A DNA stretch of 64,000 nucleotides. It comes from Ilumatobacter sp963746265. GTDB taxonomy: Bacteria > Actinomycetota > Acidimicrobiia > Acidimicrobiales > Ilumatobacteraceae. Every line of letters begins with the position of its first letter. Position 1 is the stretch's first letter. Under the pieces are notes generated by a model. It was not told where the DNA came from and made no database searches. It saw only the letters and a list, made by a program, of their open reading frames with translations. The DNA is taken from contig CAVVAM010000012.1 in NCBI GenBank assembly GCA_963746265.1, positions 62,001 to 126,000 on the forward strand. Direction: 5' to 3'. Shown one piece after another: positions 58,583 to 64,000 of this stretch. Both the position numbers and the translations under genes were made by a program.

Positions 58583-58772
58583 CACCGGGAGCGGATTCAG
58601 GCGATCATCCCGCCGCGGTCCGGCGATCTCGACCTCCCCCGGGCCGAGGTCGAACCCCGGGATCGACCGACTCGCCGCGTTGATGGCGAGCGGCGATCTC
58701 CGGCCGAACGTCGATCGCACGTTCGCGCCCGCCGACACCGCCGGGACGCGACACCTCGACCACCGAGGCCCT

Positions 58773-59642
58773 TCAGTGGTCGGCGCGGTGATGCCGGCGC
58801 CAGTCGTCCCGGAGTTCGCGCATCCCGATGAGCTCGATCGGCTGGTCGTCCAGCCATGCCTTCCACGCGTCGGTGTGGAACAACGCGTACTCGTCGACGC
58901 GCACATGGTGGGCATCGGGCTCGATCATCTCGACCTCGCCCGGGCCGGGCCGGCAGGGATGGAATGCGCAGTAGACGAGGTCGTCGGACACCGACGTCAG
59001 CATCGCCGGGTAGTCGTGAGGTGCACCACGCCGTCGACCGAAGTCGGTCTCGAGGACCCGGCCGAAGATCGGCATGCCCGCCGACCTCGCCTGTGCGACG
59101 AACGGTGCGAACTGTGATTCGGTGACATCGGCGAGGTGGTTGTTCGGGCCGTAGACGCGCAGCGTCTCGGTGATCAGGACCGGCACGCCGTATTCGACGC
59201 CGAGCGCGATGTACCGGTCGCACCACTCGGGCGCCAGGGCTGATCCCATGTGCGCATCGAGGTGGGACACGTCGATGCCCGCATCGAGCGCTCGATCGAC
59301 CTGGGCGCGCCACTCCGCCTCGACGGCGTCGGGGTGGGCGTTGGCGCGCACCTCGGCGACCGTCGACCAGCAGTACCCGTGCTCGTCGGTCAACCCGCCG
59401 GCCGTGGACGGACCGCTGATCGGCGCCCAGCGATAGCCCTGCTGCTCGGCATTGAGCGTGAGGTGCACTCCGACGTCGAGCGTGTCGTCGCCGGCTGCGA
59501 TCGCTGCGATCTCGGGGAACCACGGGCAGGCCACCATGACCGAGCCTGCGCCGATCGTGCCGAATCGGGCCAGCTCGACGAACGCCTGATTCGTACCGTG
59601 GCACATCCCGACGTCGTCGGCGTGGATCACCATCCTGGTCAT
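58773..59642 (-). CDS. ChbG/HpnK-family carbohydrate deacetylase (YdjC-like)
   Basis: 289 aa. Metal-binding motifs of the YdjC fold: MVIHADDVGMCHGTNQAF with the double Asp, TLDVGVHLTLNAE and DVSHLDAHMG. Catalyses deacetylation of a sugar or hopanoid-linked glucosamine in known members. The ATG is divergent from the PhyH gene with 58 bp in between. Confidence 0.85.
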   Translation of the reverse strand: MTRMVIHADDVGMCHGTNQAFVELARFGTIGAGSVMVACPWFPEIAAIAAGDDTLDVGVHLTLNAEQQGYRWAPISGPSTAGGLTDEHGYCWSTVAEVRANAHPDAVEAEWRAQVDRALDAGIDVSHLDAHMGSALAPEWCDRYIALGVEYGVPVLITETLRVYGPNNHLADVTESQFAPFVAQARSAGMPIFGRVLETDFGRRRGAPHDYPAMLTSVSDDLVYCAFHPCRPGPGEVEMIEPDAHHVRVDEYALFHTDAWKAWLDDQPIELIGMRELRDDWRRHHRADH

Positions 59643-59700
59643 GGTTCGACGGTACCGCTCCGGCCACCGACGGCGACGAGTCACCGCCTACGATCCGAGC

Positions 59701-60591
59701 GTGGCATTGACGACGCTCGCCCCGGACACACCGATCGCGGAGATCTGCGGCCACCTGCGCACGTTCGGCTACGTGATCGTCGACGACGTCGCCGACCCGC
59801 TGATCCTCGATCGGCTCGAAGCCGAGGCGATGCCCTACATCGAGGCGTCGGCGAGCGGGCGCGACGAGTACGACGGCCGCCACACCCGACGCACCGGCCA
59901 GCTGATCGCTCGCTGCCCCGCGGCCCGTGATCTCGTCATGCATCCGACCGTCGTGGGCACCGTGCGAGCGTTCCTCGACCACGTGACCACCGTGCAACTC
60001 CACCTGACCCAGATCATCTCGATCGAGCCCGGCGAGTCGGCCCAGAAGCTCCATCGCGATCAGATGGCGTTCGACTTCTTCCGGTTCCCGCCCGACTACC
60101 ACGTGCAGTGCAACACGATGTGGGCGCTCAGCGACTTCACGATCGAGAACGGCGCCACTCGCATCGCACCCGGCACCTCGACGATGAGCGATGCCGACGC
60201 CGCCGCGGTCGCCACCGAAGCGGCCGAGATGTCGCGCGGCAGTGTGCTGTTCTACGACGGCAAGGTGCTGCACGGCGGGGGCGCCAACGTGAGCGACGGA
60301 GTGCGACGTGGGGTCAACATCACCTATGCCGTGGGCTGGGTGCGTCAGGAGGAGAACCAGTACCTGGCCTGTCCACCCGAGATCGCACGCACGCTCGACG
60401 ACGACCTGCTCAAGATGATGGGCTACCAGGAGGGCGCATTCGCGCTCGGCTACGTCGGCGACCAGCAGGATCCGCTCGCCGTGCTGCGGGGCGAGCACCG
60501 CAGCAAGCAGGCGATCGGCGAGGTCGCACTGCAGCCCGGTGATCACGAGCAGTTCGTCCGGGAGTTGGCACGCGAAGCGGATCGATCGTGA
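59701..60591 (+). CDS. Phytanoyl-CoA dioxygenase-family protein
   Basis: 296 aa from GTG 59701. The Fe(II)/2-oxoglutarate site is visible as HRD in AQKLHRDQMAFDFF (about 118), and the distal ligands lie in LHGGGANVSDGVRRGVNITY (His, then Arg for 2-oxoglutarate). Works on hydroxylation of an acyl or small molecule substrate. Its stop overlaps the thiolase-like GTG by 4 bp, so the two are coupled. Confidence 0.88.
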   Translation: MALTTLAPDTPIAEICGHLRTFGYVIVDDVADPLILDRLEAEAMPYIEASASGRDEYDGRHTRRTGQLIARCPAARDLVMHPTVVGTVRAFLDHVTTVQLHLTQIISIEPGESAQKLHRDQMAFDFFRFPPDYHVQCNTMWALSDFTIENGATRIAPGTSTMSDADAAAVATEAAEMSRGSVLFYDGKVLHGGGANVSDGVRRGVNITYAVGWVRQEENQYLACPPEIARTLDDDLLKMMGYQEGAFALGYVGDQQDPLAVLRGEHRSKQAIGEVALQPGDHEQFVRELAREADRS

Positions 60592-62057
60592 GCACGATCG
60601 ATCCTCGTCAGCCGGTCATCGTCGGGGCCGGCCAGATCAACGACCGCGACCGCGGCAGCGAACCGATCGACCTCATGGTCCGTTGTGCCGAGGCGGCGCT
60701 CGTCGACAGCGGTGCTCCCGGATCGACGCGGTCGCGCATCGACGCCGTGCGCGTCGTGTGGGGCGTCTGGCCGTACCGCGACCCGGGACGGCTCGTGGCC
60801 GACCGGATCGGCGCGTCCGGGGTCACGTCAACGATCACCACCGTGGGCGGCAACCAGCTCTACGACCTCGTCATCGACACGGCTTCGCGGATCCAGCGGG
60901 GTGAACTCGATACGGCGGTGATCTGCGGCGCCGAGTCGATGCGCACGCGTCGCAGCGATCGTGCGAGGGGCGAGAAGACCGCATACCTCCCGGAATCCGA
61001 CGGCGCCGGCCCCGACGACGTGCTGGGCAACGACCCTGACATGTCCTCCGACGTCGAGAACGCGATCGGTGTGAATGTGGTGGCGCGGTTCTATGCGATG
61101 GCAGAGACAGCGCTCCGCCATCGACTCGGCGAGGACCTCGACGGGCATCGTCGTCGAATCTCCGATCTCTGGGCGTGTGCCAGCCGGGTCGCCGCCCACA
61201 ACCCGAACGCGTGGTCACGTACACCGGTCGAGGCGACGGACATCGCAACCGAATCGGCATCGAACCGGCCCGTCGCCAGCCCGTATCCCAAGCTGATGAC
61301 GTCGAACCTCGACGTCGATCAGGGCGGCGCCGTGATCATGTCCTCGGCCGGAGCCGCCACAGCGGCCGGCGTCACGCCCGATCGTTGGATCTTCCCGTGG
61401 TCGGGCGTCGGGGTCGCCGACGAGTGGCACCCGACCAACCGCTGGGCGTTCGACGAGTCACCGGCCATGCAGGCGTCCGGTTCACGAGCGCTCGCACTCG
61501 CCGGCGTCGACCACGACGACTGCGAGCTGATCGACCTGTACTCGTGCTTCCCCGTTGCCGTGCAGCTGGCGCAGCGAGAGCTCGGCATCGATCCCGGGCG
61601 CGACTTCACGATCACCGGCGGTCTCACGTTCGCGGCCGGCCCGCTGAACTGCTACTGCATCCTGCCGCTCACGCGTGCCGTGCACCTGCTGCGCGAGTCA
61701 CCCGACCAGCGAGCGTTCCTGACGGGGAACGGCGGCACGTTCACGAAGCACAGCGCTTTGGTGCTGGCGGCGCGAGCGCCGGACCACGGCTTCCGAACCG
61801 ACGACGTGCAGGCGATCGTCGACGCGCTGCCGTCGCGTCCCTCTCCCGATGCGCCGGTCTCGGAGGCGACACTCGAGACCTACACGGTGACGTTCGATCG
61901 CGAGATGCGGCCCGAGCGGGCGATCCTCGCCTGCCTCGACGACGCCGGCAGCCGCCATTGGGCCGAGTCGACCGACGCCGAGATGATGGACGAGTTGCTG
62001 ACGTCCGACTGTTGCGAACGGCCCGTTCGCCTCGACGGCCGCACCGCTCGTCTCTGA
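60588..62057 (+). CDS. Thiolase-like acetyl-CoA acetyltransferase family protein
   Basis: 489 aa from GTG 60588. Thiolase fold features: PVIVGAGQINDRDRGSEPIDLMVRCAEAAL, TTVGGNQLYDLVIDTASRIQRGELDTAVICGAESMRTRR, SNLDVDQGGAVIMSSA and LTGNGGTFTKHSALVLA. The nucleophilic cysteine position is occupied by Asn in VGGNQLYD, as in SCP2/lipid-transfer-type and other non-condensing members. Coupled to the PhyH gene. Confidence 0.8.
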   Translation: MSTIDPRQPVIVGAGQINDRDRGSEPIDLMVRCAEAALVDSGAPGSTRSRIDAVRVVWGVWPYRDPGRLVADRIGASGVTSTITTVGGNQLYDLVIDTASRIQRGELDTAVICGAESMRTRRSDRARGEKTAYLPESDGAGPDDVLGNDPDMSSDVENAIGVNVVARFYAMAETALRHRLGEDLDGHRRRISDLWACASRVAAHNPNAWSRTPVEATDIATESASNRPVASPYPKLMTSNLDVDQGGAVIMSSAGAATAAGVTPDRWIFPWSGVGVADEWHPTNRWAFDESPAMQASGSRALALAGVDHDDCELIDLYSCFPVAVQLAQRELGIDPGRDFTITGGLTFAAGPLNCYCILPLTRAVHLLRESPDQRAFLTGNGGTFTKHSALVLAARAPDHGFRTDDVQAIVDALPSRPSPDAPVSEATLETYTVTFDREMRPERAILACLDDAGSRHWAESTDAEMMDELLTSDCCERPVRLDGRTARL

Positions 62058-62082
62058 CCACCGGGCGGAGGCGTGACGACCC

Positions 62083-62661
62083 TCAGCGGTCGCGGAAGCC
62101 CTTGCCGTCCAGGATCTTCGGAACGTACTTGTCGATACGCGCCTCGCGGGTCGCGGCCTGTTTGGCACCCGAGACGTACAGGTGGTACTCCCGCTGCCGA
62201 CCGGGGGTCAGGGCGTTGAACGCCGCCTGCAACGTGGGGTCCGCGTCGAGGCGCCGTTTGAGCTCGTCGACCAGGACGAGGTCGGGAGCCGGCGCAACCT
62301 CGAGACCGGCGGCGTCGGCCTCGATGGCCTCCGCGACGTACGCCCGGACCGTGTCGGCCGACCGGGTCACCTCGTCGACCGAGGTGAAGCACATGCGGCG
62401 GGCCGATCGTGAGTTCGGACCCTGTTCCTCGAGTACGCCATCGTGATCCTTCAAGAGGGCGCCCCGGAAGAACATGAGGGCGAGGAAGTCCTTCATCTCC
62501 TGGACGATGACGATGTTCGAGCCGTCGTGGCTGTAGCACGGTTTGCCCCACTTGATCGCCTCGGCCAGCCCGCATCCGAGCAGGACCGCACGCAGCGCGG
62601 TCAGCTCGTCGGGCCACTTGTCCGATCGGCTGATGTAGGTATCGACGTTGGGATTCACCAC
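62083..62661 (-). CDS. YdeI/OmpD-associated family protein (DUF1801 domain)
   Basis: 192 aa from GTG 62661 (or GTG 62658). DUF1801 part (LRAVLLGCGLAEAIKWGKPCYSHDGSNIVIVQEMKDFLALMFFRGALL) and the C-terminal YdeI motif FNALTPGRQREYHLYVSGAKQAATREARIDKYVPKILDGKG are plain. Possible role in resistance to toxic peptides; not demonstrated for this protein. Convergent with the thiolase-like gene. Confidence 0.88.
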   Translation of the reverse strand: MVNPNVDTYISRSDKWPDELTALRAVLLGCGLAEAIKWGKPCYSHDGSNIVIVQEMKDFLALMFFRGALLKDHDGVLEEQGPNSRSARRMCFTSVDEVTRSADTVRAYVAEAIEADAAGLEVAPAPDLVLVDELKRRLDADPTLQAAFNALTPGRQREYHLYVSGAKQAATREARIDKYVPKILDGKGFRDR

Positions 62662-62987
62662 GGCTCCGATCCATCGATGTCGCGGCGGATGGCGACGTTC
62701 GCCACAACGTTAGCGATGGCCGCAGGGATCGCTTCGTGCCGCGGCGACGACGACGATCGTGCAGGCGTGGGACCCGAGGGGTGACTTCCTCAGGGGCAGC
62801 GAGACACCGCTCAGGGATCGGCCACGGCGAGATGCCGCTTCCGATCGAGCGACGCACGGAGGAGCTGCGGTCGGCTCGACAGACCAACGTTCAGAGAGAC
62901 GCGGCGAAGGTGCTGCTGCCCGGTACCGACCACGGGGCAGCGTGTTCGCTGGCCGGCGGTTCGACGACCGCCACCCCGTGCGGGACG
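62662..62987. other. Gap with a possible relic of a LuxR-type gene
   Basis: About 326 bp without a complete gene. On the minus strand from about 62908 to the TGA at 62811-62813 the frame reads VSLNVGLSSRPQLLRASLDR, which resembles the tail of a LuxR/NarL helix-turn-helix. No start or receiver domain is seen upstream. It may be a decayed regulator or coincidence. Confidence 0.3.
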
Positions 62988-63989
62988 TCAATCCTGCAGT
63001 GCAGGACGAGGCTCGAGGCCGGCTGCCCGGTAGCAGGCATCCACGATCTCCATGTTCCGAACTCCGTCGTCCGCGGTCGTCGGGAACTCGACTCCATCGG
63101 AGATCGCGTCGCGGAACGCCACCAACTGGTGGAAGTAGGTCGCCGACCGCTCCACCTCGAAGGTCTGGGTGCCGCCGGCGGTCGCGACCGTGATCATCGC
63201 ACCACCGTTCTGCGGTGCCAACGGATTGGTCGCCGTCATCGTGCCTCGCTCCCCGGCGACCTTCAGGTACGCCACGACCTCGTCGCCGTCGGCGATCATC
63301 GACGAGCCGATCGAGCCGGTCACGCCCGACGGCCAGCGGAGGTCGGCGGTCAGCGATCCGTCGACACCCTCGACCGGGCACTCCGCCACTGCCGACACCA
63401 CGTCCGGTTCGGCACCCGCTGCGAACCGCACCCATTGGATCGGGTAGCAGCCGAGGTCCATCGTCGCTCCCCCGCCGATCGAGAGGTCCCACCTGATGTC
63501 GTCGAACCCGATCCGACCGGCGGGAATGTCGAAGACGGCCTCGATCCGATCGATCCGACCGAGGACTCCCGAGTCGAGCACGCCCCGGATCTGTCCGGCA
63601 TATGGGTGATATCGCCAGTGGAACGCCTCCATCACCACGACGTCGCTGCCGCGGGCGGCGTCGGCGATCCGGCGGGCATCGTCGGCGTTCGCCGCGAACG
63701 GCTTCTCGCACAGCACGTGCTTACCGGCCTCGATCGCAGCGATCGCCCACTCCCGGTGCATCGCAGCCGGCGTGCCGATGTACACGGCGTCGACGTCGTC
63801 GGCGGCGATCAGCTCGGCGTACGAGCCGTACGCCTGCGGCATCCCCCACTCGTCCGCGGCCGATCGTGCCCGATCGAGGTCGCGGGCCGCGACCGCGGTG
63901 AGCTCGACACCGGCGACGTCGGGCGCGGGAGCGACGACCGCCGATCGGGCGATCCGGGACGCGGCGAGCAGCCCGAGCCGGACGGTCAT
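62988..63989 (-). CDS. Gfo/Idh/MocA-family oxidoreductase
   Basis: 333 aa from ATG 63989, 11 bp from the window edge. N-terminal Rossmann fold (LGLLAASRIARSAVVAPA), and EKPFAANADDARRI with the catalytic Lys of the EKP motif at about 95. The C-terminal domain has VMEAFHWRYHP and GGGATMDLGCYPIQWVRF. It oxidises or reduces a sugar, inositol or trans-dihydrodiol substrate with NAD(P). Context at the edge cannot be judged. Confidence 0.9.
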   Translation of the reverse strand: MTVRLGLLAASRIARSAVVAPAPDVAGVELTAVAARDLDRARSAADEWGMPQAYGSYAELIAADDVDAVYIGTPAAMHREWAIAAIEAGKHVLCEKPFAANADDARRIADAARGSDVVVMEAFHWRYHPYAGQIRGVLDSGVLGRIDRIEAVFDIPAGRIGFDDIRWDLSIGGGATMDLGCYPIQWVRFAAGAEPDVVSAVAECPVEGVDGSLTADLRWPSGVTGSIGSSMIADGDEVVAYLKVAGERGTMTATNPLAPQNGGAMITVATAGGTQTFEVERSATYFHQLVAFRDAISDGVEFPTTADDGVRNMEIVDACYRAAGLEPRPALQD

Positions 63990-64000
63990 GACCGATCCCC

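Noticed and set aside
57398..58915. Minus-strand frame over the MDR oxidoreductase and the gap after it
   Set aside because: Only a short piece in the gap looked protein-like; most is the complement of the oxidoreductase gene.
1..64000. Mobile elements, CRISPR arrays, tRNA and rRNA genes
   Set aside because: No transposase or integrase-like protein, no regularly spaced repeat and no tRNA-like cloverleaf or rRNA stretch was noticed by eye; a covariance-model search would be needed for certainty.

Overview
The window is a high-GC (strong G/C at third codon positions), gene-dense actinobacterial chromosome segment with many 4-bp ATGA/GTGA gene overlaps. The gene mix suggests the class Acidimicrobiia, perhaps near Ilumatobacter: benzoyl-CoA epoxidation (box) genes, a group 3b [NiFe]-hydrogenase, a DevR/DosR-type regulator and many universal stress proteins. 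That placement is inference. I saw no rRNA, tRNA, CRISPR array, transposase or phage gene.

Layout. 1-2.9 kb: three coupled genes for catabolism of a hydroxy or sugar acid (HIBADH-like dehydrogenase, class II aldolase, enolase-superfamily dehydratase). 3.2-6.6 kb: an ABC-2 exporter with two ATPases and a TetR regulator. 6.8-9.3 kb: a complete AmmeMemoRadiSam trio. 9.4-12.2 kb: an FAD-linked sugar-lactone oxidase-type enzyme and a fatty acid desaturase behind a perfect 14-bp palindrome. 12.6-18.1 kb (minus): benzoate catabolism operon boxC-boxB-benzoate-CoA ligase with a PaaX-family regulator as last gene.

18.4-51.7 kb is the most distinctive part. It looks like a DosR/DevR-type hypoxia or dormancy island. 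It holds a DevR-like response regulator and DevS-like kinase (tail to tail), five universal stress proteins (eight Usp domains), an Hsp20 the same length as mycobacterial HspX, a two-CBS protein like Hrp1, a Ca2+-type P-ATPase like CtpF, an Rv2004c-like kinase/ATPase fusion, a group 3b NAD(P)-linked hydrogenase with maturation protease and HypC, a PPOX flavoprotein, DUF1918, BON, PAP2, GDPD-like and zinc-finger genes. It also holds an unusual operon of PEP synthase, acetyl-CoA ligase, pyruvate dehydrogenase E1alpha-E1beta-E2 and an acyl carrier protein. A recurring 14-bp palindrome (about GGGYCGWWSGNCCY), related to the DosR box, lies in front of seven of these transcription units, or in their shared divergent promoters. 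My reading is that low oxygen or redox stress, sensed by the kinase, switches on hydrogen/NAD(P)H balancing, acetyl/pyruvate/PEP rerouting, Ca2+ and ion export and protein protection.

51.9-64 kb: ordinary lipid and secondary metabolism. A lipoprotein and a DUF4389 membrane protein come first, then an acyl-CoA dehydrogenase, a DUF1295 reductase, RidA, a SHOCT-like protein, an MDR oxidoreductase, a ChbG/YdjC deacetylase, a PhyH dioxygenase coupled to a thiolase-like protein, a YdeI-family protein and a Gfo/Idh/MocA oxidoreductase at the right edge.
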